Assembly (NCBI RefSeq): GCF_020497125.1
Contig: NC_059075.1
Location: 66,979,321-67,043,320 of the forward strand
DNA from: Mauremys mutica
Taxonomy: Eukaryota; Chordata; Testudines; Geoemydidae
Direction: 5' to 3'
Length of the DNA: 64,000 nt
Below, piece by piece: positions 45,140 through 57,460 of the stretch. Made by a program: the position numbers and the translations under genes. Each line of letters starts with the position of its first letter. The stretch's first letter is position 1. The notes under the pieces were generated by a model that saw nothing but the letters and a program-made list of their open reading frames with translations, was not told the origin of the DNA and made no database searches.

Positions 45140-45690
45140 AGTAATTCTTCCTCTCCACTCTATGCTGATAAGGCCTCACCTGGAGTATTGTGTCCAGTTC
45201 TGGGCGCCACATTTCAGGAAGGATGTGAACAAATTGGAGAGAGTCGAGAGAAGAGGGACAAACATGATTAAAGGTCTAGAAAAGATGCCCTATGAGGAAA
45301 GTTTGAAAAAACTGGGTTTGTTTAGTCTGGAGAAGAGAAGACTGGGGGAACATAACAGTTTTCAAGTACATAAACGGTTGTTACAAGGACGAGGGAGTAA
45401 AATTGTTCTCAACCTCTGAGGCTAGGACAAGAAGCAATGGACTTAAATTGCAGCAAGGGTGGTTTAGGTGGGACATTAGGAAAAACTTCCTAACTGTCAG
45501 GGTGATTAAGCATTGGAATAAATTGGCTGGGGAGGTTGTGAAATCTCCAACATTAGAGATTTTTAAGAACAGGTTGGACAAACATCTGTCAGGAGTGGTC
45601 TAGTTATTATGTAGTCCTGCCTCAGTGCCGGGGACTGGACTATATGACCTTTCGAGGTCCCTTCCAGACCTACACTTCTAAAATTGAGAT
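45140..45690 (+). mobile_element. CR1 LINE 3' end (ORF2 C-terminus and tail)
   Basis: A clear CR1 ORF2 C-terminal reading frame: [57 protein letters not shown] deletion then joins to VHKRLL, and after a frameshift GWFRWDIRKNFLTVRVIKHW and LEIFKNRLDKHLSGVV. The 3' tail GGGGACTGGACTATATGACC and CCCTTCCAGACCTACA follows, with TTCTA repeats at the end. Sense orientation; 5'-truncated as is normal for CR1. Confidence 0.85.
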
Positions 45691-46071
45691 GCACTTCTAG
45701 AATTCTAAAAAGAATGCAGTTGTCCCCTCAATCTTGGCAATTTAGACTGTCAAAGTAGTGTTTGCAGGCACAGTCAGGTACGTAGACATGAAAAAGGCTT
45801 CATTTGTGCTCACAAATAACTGTTGTTGCAGTAACAAAGACAAGTGTTTGAAAATCTGACTCCTGTAATGGAGCCTTCCAAACTTGTAGCAAAGGCTGGA
45901 AATTCATAGCAATCACTTTGTCACCCATATGTGCTATTGTAGTTAAACCACTAAAAATGAACATCAAGCTGTAATTTCCTTAACTCAATAAGTATATTCA
46001 ACCTGCCTACTCAGCTGTGAGTATTGTAGTTTTCATATTCTAACACCACCCACCATGGCTCACTGGCAGGG

Positions 46072-46627
46072 TGCGACAGGGTGGCTTGCCCCATGGGCTG
46101 GGAAGCCTGGGGCTAAGTCTACCCTGATTACTGGATAAATCACACCTGAGAGGAATCCGCCATTCCTGTATGAAAGGAGCAGGAAGTTGCACTGAAGGAG
46201 GGAAGCCCAGGAGATTGCAGCAATGTCTGTAAACACTGTAGGGAGCAAAGTGGCTCCTGCAGGGCCCTGAGTCAATTGGGGGGTGGGGTGGAGAAGCTGA
46301 AGAAGCAGGAGAGAGTGGGAGACAGCTCCTCAGGCAGGGAGGCCGGAGGGAGAGTCTGTCTGAGCAGGAGAAAGACTATAAAGATCAAGTGGGACGAAGA
46401 CTGCGAGTTCGTGTTTGGATGAATCAGGAGAGCGACATTGGTCTTGAGGCCTAGAAGGCCAGTATGTACCTGAGGACTAACTAAATGGGCCCCTTTGTGG
46501 GGACTGTTTGAGCCACCTTTGAAGTGTAAGATCTTAAAGGGCCCTGGGGAGGGGAGAACAAAGGCAGGATGCTGTAGAGTGACCTCTGGCTGCAAGGGGT
46601 GCTTGGGAGGTGGCTGCCCATGTTACA
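46072..46627 (+). repeat. Solo LTR-like repeat
   Basis: Bounds TGCGACAGGGTGG and CCCATGTTACA form TG...CA termini. The flanks CAGGG (left) and CAGGC (right) could be a 5-bp duplication with one change. The body is purine-rich. No internal retroviral genes nearby. Confidence 0.45.
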
Positions 46628-46629
46628 CA

Positions 46630-49600
46630 GGCTTTGAACCAAGGGCCTCCATCACCCCCACATAGAGCTGTCCCACTTGAGCCAAGAGAGTAATTCTGTT
46701 TGCTGGTGGTAATAGTAAGTTGTTATCCCCTATGTGAAATAGCCCTTAAAAGGGGATGCAAAACACACTTTGTAAGTATAATATAACCAATAAATAAATA
46801 AATCCAGAAACAATAAATGCATATTGGACCCAAATAATGTTGCTTTTCAGGGGTTAGAGTGGCCCTAAATAATTTATAAATCTAAATATAAAGTTTTGTT
46901 GTTTGAACACTTAAAACAATATATTTGTGAAACAATACAATGAGGAAAGTAGCATTTCTGCTATCTCTTCTACTGAGCACTATCAAAAACATTCTAATGT
47001 ATCAGCAAGAGTTAAAATACAGACATGCAGAAGTCTCTAAAGAGAGCGCACACATTTTCTTGGCATAGTATGGGTTGCAATGTAAATATTACTGTTCTAA
47101 AAGACATGGCTGAGCCCTGCAACCACAGATCCACAGATGTCCCTCTAATTCCTGCATCCTTGTTTTTTAAATATTTATACAGGTCGTATAAACCATTCCT
47201 CCCTCAGATGTGCAACTCCTATTAATGGATCTTCCCTTTAAGGGGCGGGGGAGTGTATGCCTGCATTTCTTCAGGTGGTCTCCTGTGTTGTTGCGGGATG
47301 GGCTCGCTCCAACTTGACAGTGTTCTTCTCTCCAGTGAGCATCTTACCCATACCCCACTTTGGAAGCTGCTCTGCTTGTTCCTCAGTTTCATAGGGGCTG
47401 GACACTTTCTCCCCACCCCCACATCTTCCTGCTGCTCTCTTGGAAGCTGGACCTGCTCTGGTAGCCAGCAGGATCATCCGGAATTCTTCCCCCACCAAGA
47501 TCTAAGGGGACCTAAAATCAGCGAAGAGTCTAACATTCCCTCTTGGCTTGGGCCGTCATGAAGCCTGATGGTGGCCTCCTCCAGCAACCGCTTCTCTTTG
47601 TTCCACTGCTGTGCTTTGTGCCCATGGGGGAGGAAGCCCAGGAAGGCTGCTCTCTGCACTACAGCCTGGAAGAGGATCAGGAAGTACTGGGCGGCTGCTG
47701 CTGCTCCCTTTTCAGCTTGGAAAGCAAGCAACTACAATCCCCTATCATGGGGGGTGGGGGATGGAACGTCAAGTACATGGAATGCAGAGTACAGGGACAT
47801 CACAACACAGAAGAAATAGCCATGGGTCTGAGTGCCCAGGGGTATTCTGGGAATGCTTCAGGCTGCATGTGGGCTTGGACTCTGTGCCAGTTCACCCTCT
47901 CCGGGTGTGTAAAGTGTCTGAGCATAGAATATACTCCTAACACTTCGCAGCATTTTTCTTTACAAGTATTAGGCCCCGGTTCTCATTTTCACTAAGATCC
48001 CTTATAGTACTGGAGCAATGGTAAGGGGTCATAATGGAAACAAGGTTCAGGCCCATGAATATTAAAGAATTGGCCACAGTCATAAAAACAAAACAACTCC
48101 TCATGTCATAATAACTTTTGTGCATGAACTTACTTTGAAGGAAAGGGAACTGGTATTAACACACATTCCGGGGGCGTGTGTGTTATTTTTGTAGACAACT
48201 AAATGTGTTGCTATATAAAGCCCTGGTTTTTGGCACATTTACTGTGGAGTACAAAGCAATGACAAGCAACGGCCACCTATTGTTTCCCGCTGTGACTTTC
48301 CTCAGGAGCCAAACTAAGGGGAGATATGGTGGGGGGGACTGATAATGAAATGTGAAGGTTTTCTTGCTGTAGGTCGCTGATTCAAATGCAGCCCAGGAAG
48401 GTAGGGAGCAAAATCCATGACATTTCATGGCTGGTTGGTGGCCTATTTGAAATGCACTGGTAGATCTCAGTCCAGTTCCCAGTAGATCTGTGTCCACCAC
48501 CACCTTTGTCATTAAGACCTGGTCTATGTTTTAAAAATTGGCACTGGTGCAACAATATGTACTTACTCTGGTCCAACTTTTCTAACCCGGACAAGCCTTA
48601 GCTGGCACTCTTGTTGATTGCCCTAGTGGTGAGGCCTAGGATCAAATAGCCTTTGAGTAGAGCTGGTTGAAAATATATTTTATTTTGAATGAAAAACTTT
48701 GGATATTTTGTTTCTTTCTACACTTTTTTTTGTAGAATTTTGAGGGGTTTGTGGAAAAAATTGAAGATTTGGGGTGCTGAAAATTGAATTGTTTGGGTTT
48801 CAGTTTTTTGATGAAAATCTGAAAAACTTCAACCAGATTGTCTCAGGAAAATTTCTGGTTAGTCAAAAATCCATCTTTCATGAGGACAAAAAGATTCGAT
48901 TAAAAATTTGACCAACTCTGTTACTGAGACCAAACTTACTCCTGCCCTGAAGGAGCGAGAGGTGGGGTAATGTGGAGGAAACTTGCACTACAGCAGCCTG
49001 TACTGTAGCTGTTCTGTTGCTAAACATGGGACTTCAGTCTGCAGGTGTGTCAGTCTGGCATCTGTCACCAATGTGAAGTTCTGAACATAATGGAAATATC
49101 CCAACACGTATGTACAATAGAAAGGGCCTCCTTGCAAATCTGGCATGTGAGTGTGGATTCACATGGATCTGAATGTTCTCAGTTGCTTTGTTTTTTTGGG
49201 GGGAGGGGGTGTCACATTCATCCTGCTGTGATTTAGGTTCTAAGCCCAGACAAAACTCTCATTGTGAAGTTCAATGGGAGTTTTGCCTGAGTGAGTAAGG
49301 ACTCTAGGCTTTGACTCATTATTTGTAGCTCTCTTGTTCTATTTAGCAGCCTACTCAGGAGGTAAAGTGAGCATGTAGCCTCCTTGTGAAAAGCAATAGT
49401 TCGGCGTAGCAAGTGCATTATCTAAGCAGGAGGTGAAGGGCACCACAGTTCCCTGCTGGAGTACATGTTATCTGGGTGTGCTAGATTCAGGAGATTCCTT
49501 CTTTCCCCACCCCCAGCTCCATTCAGCAAAGGGCCTGGTAGAGTCCCTTCAAATTTACACTTGCTTTTGTTAGCAGAGCTGTCCCACAGCATGAATGAGA

Positions 49601-51008
49601 GAGAATGACTTTATCTTTCATTTGAGTAGAGCAACCTGGTTGTGGCTGTGTTAGCATGTGGAGAGCAGCCAGCACTTACCTGCTATCTTCAGGCAGAAAA
49701 AGCCAATTTGCTTTTTTTGTTTGGCAGATGCCTGCATGGATCTAGTGGTTGGCAGTCTTTCACAGGGAAACAAGTGTGAAGCAAGTTAGATAGTGTGGGA
49801 GAAAAAGCTCTCATGCAAGTAATATTTTACAGTCGGGTAGGGTATCTGTGCCAGGAGTATATTTTTCCGGGCACAGCTGCATGAATTTTGCTACACCAGT
49901 GGGAGGAAAAAACCTAAGGTAGACAAGCCCTGAGTCTTCTCAAATTTCACTACTGTAATAACAGAAATACCTACTGTCTAGTCCCCCTAGTTAATTTCCT
50001 GTCCCAGGTTTAAAGTGACAAGATCTTTGAGGCACTATCCCTGCTACAGTTTGGGCTTTTGTCCAAAAATATTTTCCAAGAACTGGTCTTGAAAACATTT
50101 GTTGGTAAGAGTTGTCAGCTACTGCAGAATGGGGAATTCTTCCCCCCACCTGCACCCCGACCATAATAGCTGAAAACCATTCTAGAGTCTTGGTATTGAA
50201 TGCTAGCCATTGAGCTCACCCATTTATATTGCAGCTTCTGGCTTTCTTTCCCCTATGCTTTTTTTCATCCTGCCCTGTGGTGGACACTTAACCTGCTATC
50301 TCTTTCCCTACAGCCATTGAGTTGTGTGCACATTATGTCTGACGTTATAAAGTTAAAGGATATAAACAGGGAAATATTAACAATCCGTTGTTACACTGGC
50401 ATTTGATACTATACAATAAATCAATTCTGAAACAATTAGGTGTTCTGAGCAGTGCAGTTAGTGCTATTAACACTTCAGACCCAGATTTTCAAACTGTACA
50501 TGTGAAAATCTATGTATGTAATTTGCAGTACAATCATGGTAATTGCACATGTAAATTAAAACTCACATATCAGAGTTACTTTTGTGCATAATGTCCACAT
50601 ACTTTTAGCAAGAGAGCTGATCTGTGTGAAAGTGTCCCCTCTTATTTGGTGTACTCCCTTATTTTCAGCTGTTCTCAGTGCATTTACAACCTATATTTCA
50701 TTGAAAACGTGCCTGTTTGGAGAGTCTGGCTCTGCACAGCGTCCATGCAGCTCATCCTTCCTTTTCATTCTGCTATTTAACAATGACTAGGAAAATTAAA
50801 CTGCTTTGCTGCCTCTAGTCCCCAGTTCAGAACCTGAGACAGATGCAGAGGATGAACTCCACCTTATGCTACTGCCGAGAAGTTGCAGTCACAAATGCTG
50901 TTTCCGTTGTCTTTCTCCGGGGGCCTGGAGAACAATCTCTTATCAGGGATTGAGTTTAAAGGGATACAGTCACAACAGTGACTTTTAGGGGTGGATGAAC
51001 TGACAGAC
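46630..51008. other. no confident gene or repeat
   Basis: About 4.4 kb of ordinary DNA. The only coding-like stretch is on the minus strand at 47,222-47,731: two adjacent reading frames with a Lys/Glu-rich segment NKEKRLLEEATIRLHDG, not matched to any family I know. An (AAAT)n run lies at 46,790-46,803. Confidence 0.35.
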
Positions 51009-51184
51009 TTAGGGTATGTCTACATTATGAAATTTGGTTGATTTAATATGTCGATTTTTTTAGAAATTGATTTGATACAGTTGATTGTGTGTTTCCCCAC
51101 TTAAGACCATTAAGTCGGCAGAGTGCGTCCACAGTACCGAGGCTAGCGTCAACTTTTGGAGCGTTGCACCGTGGTAGCTATCCC

Positions 51185-52665
51185 ACAGTTCCCACAGTCT
51201 CCGCTGCCCATTGGAATTCTGGGTTGATCTCCCAATGTCTGATGGGACAAAAACATTGTTGCGGGTGGTTCTGGGTACATGTCGTCAGGCCCCTCCCCCA
51301 TGAAAGCAACGGCAAAAAATCGTTTCTCGTCTCTTTTGCTGGATTACCCGTGCAGACGTCATACCATGGCATGCATGGAGCGTGTTCAGCTCACTGTCAC
51401 TGAACGTCTCCTGGGTGCTGCTGGCAGACGCAGTACTGCAGTGCTACACAGCTGCAGTTCCTTGCCTTTGCAAGTTAGCGAAGACAGTTAGCAGCCGTAT
51501 TGTACCGTCTGCTGCTGTCTCCTGGTTCCTCCTGGCTGGCCCCGGTGAGGTCAGTCGGGGGCGCCTGGGCAGACATGGGTGCTCCTGGCCGGCCTCGGTG
51601 AGGTCGGTCGGGGGTGCCTGGACATAAATGGGAGTGACTCCAGGTCGTTCCCTTCTTTAAGTTTAATCTAATGGAGATTCAGTCCTGCCTGGCATATCAG
51701 GCAAGCCTACCAAAGAACCAGAGAGGCAAACGGCTGCTCCGGGTCAGAGCCCCAGACATGCCGCTTCTATGATGAGCTGCATGCCATTCTAGGGGGTGCC
51801 CCTGCAACTACCCCACCTCTGTGCTTCCCTCCTCCCCCCACCCCTCCTGGGCTACCTTGGCAGTTATCCCCCCATTTGTGTGATGAATAAATAAAGAATG
51901 CATGAATTTGAAACAACACTAACTTTATTGCCTCTGCAAGAGGAGATCAACGGGGGGAGGGGAGGGCGGTTGGCTTACAGGGAAGTGAGTGAACCACCAT
52001 TCTGCACTTGCTCAGCCTATAGTTGAACTGCTCCTTACTACTGTCCAGGCTTCATGAGCCATGGGAGCAAGGGCTAGGCTGGGGTAGGTGTGACCGCGCA
52101 GTGCTGCTGACTGGGAGAGCAGCCTGAGGCAGAAGCCTTCAGATTGCATGATATTCCAGGCAGGACTGAATCTCCATGAGATGAAACTTAAAGAAGAGAA
52201 TGACCTGGAGTCATTCCTATTTTTTTCCAGGTGCCCCCGACTGACCTCTCAGAGGCCGGCCAGGGGCACCCATGTCTGCCCAGGAGCCCCCGACCGACGT
52301 CACCGAGGTCAGCCAGGAGTACCCACGGAACGACGACGACGGCTAGCAGTCATATTGTACCGTCTGCTGTCCACAGGGCAAGGCAAGGGGATGCTGCTGT
52401 GTAGCACTGCAGTACCACATCTGCTAGCAGCACGCAGGAGAGATACAGTGACAGTAAGCTGAGCGGGCTTCATGCTTGCCGTGGTATGTCGTCTGCATGG
52501 GTAACCCAGGAAAAAAGGCGAGAAACGATTTTTTGCCGTTGCTTTCACGGGGAGGGGGGGGCTGATAGTATGTAATCAGAACCACCCACTACAATGTTTT
52601 TGCCCCATCAGGCATTGGGAGTGCAACCCAGAATTCCAATGGGCATCGGAGACTGCGAGAACAGT
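51185..52665. repeat. Long foldback inside Harbinger copy 3 (about 516-bp arms)
   Basis: The left arm 51,185-51,700 aligns throughout with the complement of 52,150-52,665: outermost CAGTCTCCGCTGCCCATTGG with the complement of CCAATGGGCATCGGAGACTG, innermost GGAGATTCAGTCCTGCCTGG with CCAGGCAGGACTGAATCTCC. The spacer (51,701-52,149) is a reversed, internally deleted Harbinger piece: a Myb exon 1 scrap (AYQKTREANG on +), the shared poly(A) zone, and a minus-strand transposase scrap near 52,000-52,060. Confidence 0.75.
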
Positions 52666-52777
52666 ACAGTAAGCCAACCCTGTAAGCCATGTTGTCAGTC
52701 GCCCCTCCCTCAGTGAGAGCAACGGCTGAGAATAGTTTTGCGCCTTTTTTCCATGCAGACGCCATACCACAGCAAGC

Positions 52778-53998
52778 ATGGAGCCCACTCAGATCGCCGT
52801 GGCAGTTACGAGCACTGTAAACACCACGCGCATTATCCTGCAGTGTATGCAGCTCCAGATCCTGCAAAAGCAGGTGAGGAGGCGATGGCAGCGCGGTGAC
52901 GAGAGTGATGAGGACATGGACACAGATTTCTCTCAAAGCACAGGCCCCAGTAATTTGGCCATCCTGGTGGCAATGGGGCAGGCTCATGCCATGGAACGCC
53001 GATTCTGGGCCCGGGAAACAAGCACAGACTGGTGGGACCGCATAGCGTTGCAGGTGTGGGATGATTCCCAGTGGCTGCGAAACTTTTGCATCTGGAACGG
53101 CACTTTCATGGAACTTTGTGACTTGCTTTCCCCCGCCATGAAGCGCAAGAATACCAAGCCCTCATAGTTCACAAGTGAGTTGCGATAGCCCTCTGGAAGC
53201 TTGCAACGCCAGACATCTACCGGTCAGTCGGGAATCAATTCAGAGTGGGCAAATCTACTGGTGGGGGCTGCTCTGATCCAAGTAGCCAACACAATCACTG
53301 AGCTGCTGCTATCAAGGGTAGTGACTCTGGGAAATGTGCAGGTCATAGTGGATGGCTTTGCTGAAATGGGATTCCCTAACTCTGGTGGGGCGATAGACAG
53401 AACGCATATCCCTATCATGGGACCGGACCACCAAGGCAGCCAGTACATAAACCGAAAGGGGTACTTTTCAGTGGTGCTGCAAGCACTGGTGGGTCACAAG
53501 GGATGTTTCACCAACATCAACGTGGGATGGCCAGGAAAGGTACATGACGCTCGCATCATCAGGAAAGGACTTACTTTCCAGACCAGAAAATAACCATTGG
53601 GGATGTTGAAATGCCTATAGTTATCCTTGGGGACCCAGCCTACCCCTTAATGCCATGGCTCTTGAAGCCATACACATGCACACTGGACAGTAGTCAGGGG
53701 CTGTTCAACTATAGGCTGAGCAAGTGCAGAATGGTGGTAGAATGTGCCTTTGGATGTTTAAAAGCGCGCTGGCGCAGTTTACTGACTCGGTTAGACCTTA
53801 GTAAAACCAATATTCCCATCGTTATTACTGCTTGCTGTGTGCTCCACAATATCTGTGAGAGTAAGGGGGAGACATTTATGGCGTTGTGGGAGGTTGCCGC
53901 AGCCAGACACCAGGGCGGGTAGAAGAGCGCAGCAGGGCACACTGCGCATCAGAGAAGCTTTGAAAACCAGTTTCATGACTGGCCAGGCTATGGTCTGA
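52778..53998 (+). pseudogene. Harbinger transposase (HARBI1-like DDE nuclease), copy 3, broken
   Basis: It starts MEPTQIAVAVTSTVNTTRII, then GDESDEDMDTDF, WARETSTDWW and FMELCDLLSPA, and is stopped by TAG at 53,165. After frameshifts, GAIDRTHI (first Asp; Gly replaced by Arg), GKVHDARI, a deletion of about 30 bases, GDPAYPLMPW (second Asp), VVECAFGCLKARW (Glu), and IVITACCVLHNI in the normal orientation. The C-terminus is frameshifted near 53,920 and ends with TGA at 53,996. Catalytic residues are present but the frame is lost. Confidence 0.85.
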
Positions 53999-54114
53999 AA
54001 GTTCTGTTTGTTTCTCCTTGATGAAAACTCGCCCCCTTGGTTCACCCTACTTCCCTGTAAGCCAATTGCCCTCCCCTCCCCTCCCCCCTTTGATCACCGC
54101 TTTATTGCAGAGGC

Positions 54115-54154
54115 AATAAAGTCATTGCTGTTTCAAATTCATGCATTCTTTAAT
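54115..54154. promoter_or_regulatory. Convergent poly(A) signals of Harbinger copy 3
   Basis: A + strand AATAAA (54,115-54,120) faces a minus-strand ATTAAA (54,149-54,154), as in copy 1. Confidence 0.5.
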
Positions 54155-54764
54155 AATTCGTCACACAAATGGGGGGATAACTGCCAAGGTAGCCTGGGTG
54201 GGGTTGGGGAGGAGGGAAGCACCAGGTGGGATGGTGGAGGAGGGAAGGATAAGGCCAACTTTCTGTTGCTTGGACAGTCCTCTAGGGTGGAGTGGTTGGG
54301 TGCCCGGATGCCCCCCCACTGTGTTCTTGGGTGTCTGGGTGAGGAGGCTATGAAACTTGGGGAGGACAGCCGTTGGTTACACAGGAGCTGCAGCGGCGCT
54401 CTGTGCTCCTGCTGCATGTCCTGCAGCTCAACAATACGCCGGAGAATATCAGTTTGATCCTCCAGTAGCCTGAGCATTGCTTCCTGCCTCCTTTCATCAT
54501 GCTGACGCCACCTATCATGATCCCGCCACCTTTCCTCTTGCTCCCGCCACCTCTCCTCCAGAGCGTCTCTCCTGTCCTTGAGTTCATTTTGTGCTTTCTT
54601 GCACTCTGACATTGTCTGCCTCCACGCATTCTGCTGGGCTCTTTCAGTGTGGGAGGACTGAACGAGCTCAGAGAACATTTCATCACGAGTGCGTTTATTT
54701 CGCCTTCTAATCTTCACTAGCCTCTGGGATGGAGCTGATGCAAGGAGTGTTGAAACATTTGCAG
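54139..54764 (-). pseudogene. Harbinger Myb-like protein, exon 2 (coiled coil), copy 3
   Basis: A pyrimidine-rich acceptor ending CTGCAG precedes exon base 54,764. The exon reads through LPAS-like linker, KIRRRNKRTRDEMFSEL, then a coiled coil dense in Arg/Glu/Asp/Trp (about 54,620-54,420), LLEDQTDILRRIVELQDMQQ, and a Ser/Pro tail ending LSPHLCDELLKNA. The open frame from 54,717 to 54,139 is longer than in copy 1 and intact on its own. Codon frame between acceptor and Met is open by eye. Confidence 0.75.
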
Positions 54765-55334
54765 CTGCAGGAGGAAAAAAAAGAGAGAGTAGTATTTAAA
54801 AAGACACATTTTAGAGAACAATGGGTAGACTCTTTCAAGGTGAACCAAGCTGTTACTATTACATAGCACGTGTGCTTTCTTTACAAGGTCACATTTTGCC
54901 TCTTGTATTGAGGGCCTGCTGGTTTGGTGTGAGAGATCTCACACACACACACACAGGGCCAGCTGGCAACAGAATTTGGCTTGCAGGCAGACATGGTAAG
55001 CGACAGTCTTTTGGCTTCTTTAACCTTCATAACATCTGGGAATGGTTTCAAACAGCAGCGCCCTCATGTCCCATACCAAGCACCCGTTGGGTTGGCTATT
55101 TAGAAGGAGGGGCTGTGGTTTTCCGGTTAATGTGCAGCAAAAATCCAACTACCCCCCCCTCCCCCCGCCCAGCCAGACACACACACACCCCCTATTCTCT
55201 GGGATGATCGCTTCACCACTCCCCCCCACCACCTGGTGCACAGGGGGGATGATTTCTGTTCAGCCACAGGCAAACAGCCCAGCAGGAATGGCCACCTCTG
55301 AATGTCCCCTTAATAAAATTCCCCTATTTCAACC

Positions 55335-55574
55335 ATGAATGATATCACTCTCCTGAGGATAACACAGAGAGATAAAGAACAGGTGTTGCTTGAATGCCAG
55401 CAAACACCGGGACCATACGCTGCCATGCTTTGTTGTGCAATGATTTCAGACTACGTGCTACTGGCCTGGCGTGGTAATGGAGGACAGAATAAGTCTGCCC
55501 TCCCCAGAAACCTTTTGCAAAGGCTTTGGGAGTACATCCAGGAGAGCTTCATTGAGATGTCTGTGATGGGTTAG
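55335..55574 (+). CDS. Conserved antisense intronic ORF, copy 3 (truncated by LTR)
   Basis: It starts MNDITLLRITQRDKEQVLLE, as at 6,406, and runs to QESFIEMS before the LTR at 55,562 supplies three more codons and a stop. An in-frame deletion removes the residues between AWRG and NKSALP relative to copy 1. The continuation (INRLF) lies beyond the LTR near 56,780. Function unknown. Confidence 0.35.
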   Translation: MNDITLLRITQRDKEQVLLECQQTPGPYAAMLCCAMISDYVLLAWRGNGGQNKSALPRNLLQRLWEYIQESFIEMSVMG

Positions 55575-56739
55575 ATCACAGAAACCCCTCTGGAAGCTGC
55601 CAACTGATGTGCCAAGACTACCTCTGCTCCTCTTTTCCCTGCCAGCTTAGGACTCCAGTACCCTGTTTTGTTGAGCCAGACACTCCCGTCTGCTCTAACA
55701 AAGCCTCCGGGTCTGAATTACTTGCCCCAAAACTGCAGGTTTACCTGAAAGCAGCTCACAGAAGTGTGCTTGTCTTTAGCACTCAGCTGCCCAACTCCCA
55801 ATGGGGTCTAAACCCAAATAAATCCGTTTTACCCTGTATAAAGCTTATGCAGGGTAAACTCATAAATTGTTCGCCCTCTATAACACTGATAGAGAGAGAT
55901 GCACAGTTGTTTGCTCCCCCAGGTATTAATACATACTCTGAGTTAGTTAATAAGTAAAAAGTGATTTTATTAAATACAGAAAGTAGGATTTAAGTGGTTC
56001 TAAGCAGTAACAGACAGAACAAAGTAAGTCACCAAGCAAAATAAAATAAAATGCGCAAATCTATGTCTAATCAAACTGAATACAGATAAGATTCTCACCA
56101 GTTCCAGAATGCTCCCTTTTGCAGGCTAATCTCCTTTTAGCCTGGGTCCAGCAATCACTCTCACCCCCTGTAGTTACTGTCCTTTGTTCCAGTTTCGTTC
56201 AAGTATCCTGGGGGGTGGAGAGGCTCCTTCCTTAGCCAGCTGAAGACAAAATGCAGGGGTCTCCCCAGGGTTTAAATAGACTTTCTCTTCTGGGTAGACA
56301 CACATCCCTCCCCCATAAAATGGAGATTTGGAATCACATGGGCATGTCACATGCCCATGCATGACTCAGGACTTGCAGGTAGCAGCCATTACCCACATGC
56401 TACTTTGAACGTCCTCAGGTAGACTTCTTATGTGGATTGGAGTCTTCCAAGCTCTTTTGTCTGTTAAGTGCTTCCTGACTGAGCACTTAACTTGCACATT
56501 CCTTTCCCAAGAAGTGACCAAATGTTCTAACTAAGGCTACTTAGAAATCAAGCAAGTATACAGCCAATGTTCATAACTTTGAACACACAAATGGTACCTG
56601 CATATAACTAAGATGAACATAACCAGTAGATCTTTACATAGATGTGTTACATGGCATACATAGCAAAACCCTATTCCAGTTATATCATCCATACATTTAT
56701 AAGCACCCCCCATAAAGCCTTTTGGGGTGCACTGTCACA
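55562..56739. mobile_element. Solo LTR with 5-bp target duplication
   Basis: The element is bounded by TGTGATGGG and CACTGTCACA and flanked on both sides by ATGTC (55,557-55,561 and 56,740-56,744). Its 1,178 bases contain no long ORF; an AAATAAA lies at about 55,815. A 5-bp duplication is found in some endogenous retroviruses and in Gypsy-type elements; the class is not decided. Insertion postdates the Harbinger copy. Confidence 0.85.
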
Positions 56740-56895
56740 ATGTCCCTGTAGGATTTATGCTCCATCCCCGTACACATTAACAGACTTTTCCAGTAGCTGT
56801 ACTGGTCGTGAATGCATCCCAAGTCTTCAGGGCAAGCATGTTTAATGATTAATTTGCTTTTAAACCATGTACAATATTTACAAAGGTACACTCAC

Positions 56896-57460
56896 CAGAG
56901 GTCCCTTCTCTGCCTTCCAGGTCCGGGAGCCCGCCTTGGGTGGGTTGGGAGGGTACTGGCTCCAGGGAGATAAACAGTTCCTGTCTGTTGGGGAAAACAG
57001 TTTCTCAGTGCACAGCAAGCAAGCAATCTTCAACCGCCTCCTCCTCCTCATCTTCCTCGTCCCCAAAATCCGCATCCCTGTTGTGTGAGAATCCATTGAC
57101 AGAGTCCACGCACAGGGCTAGGGTACTTGTAGGGGCACCCCGTAGAGTGGCATGCAGCTCATCATAGAAGCAGCATGTCTGGGGCTCTGACCCGGAGTGG
57201 CCGTTTGCCTCTCTGGTTTTTTGGTAGGCTTGCCTCAGCTCCTTAAGTTTCATGCGGCACTGCTGTGGGTCCCTGTTATAGCCTCTGTCCTTCATGCCCT
57301 TGGAGATTTTTTTCAAATGTTTTGGCATTTCATCTTCTAGCATGGATTCATCTCCCCATACAGCGATCAGATCCAGTACCTCCCGTTCGGTCCATGCTGG
57401 AGCTCTTTTGCGATTCTGGGACTCCATGGTCACCTCTGCTGATGAGCTCTGCATGATCAC
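56896..57460 (-). pseudogene. Harbinger Myb/SANT-like protein, exon 1, copy 3
   Basis: The start MIMQSSSAEVTM is intact. The trihelix-type Myb/SANT-like domain reads NRKRAPAWTEREVLDLIAVW, MKDRGYNRDPQQCRMKLKEL, RQAYQKTREANG, CFYDELHATL. An acidic tail DFGDEEDEEEEAVED follows, after which a frameshift brings a stop at about 57,005. The expected continuation (QDLFI-like, PSQPTQGG-like) is visible in another frame, and the exon ends at 56,896 with GACCTCTG and a GTGAGT donor identical to copy 1. The intron to 54,765 contains the LTR. Confidence 0.8.

Noticed and set aside
51009..52675. A separate complete Harbinger MITE at the 5' end of copy 3
   Set aside because: Only one outer terminus (51,012) is present; the right arm stops about 175 bp short of a terminal repeat, so it is described as an internal foldback.
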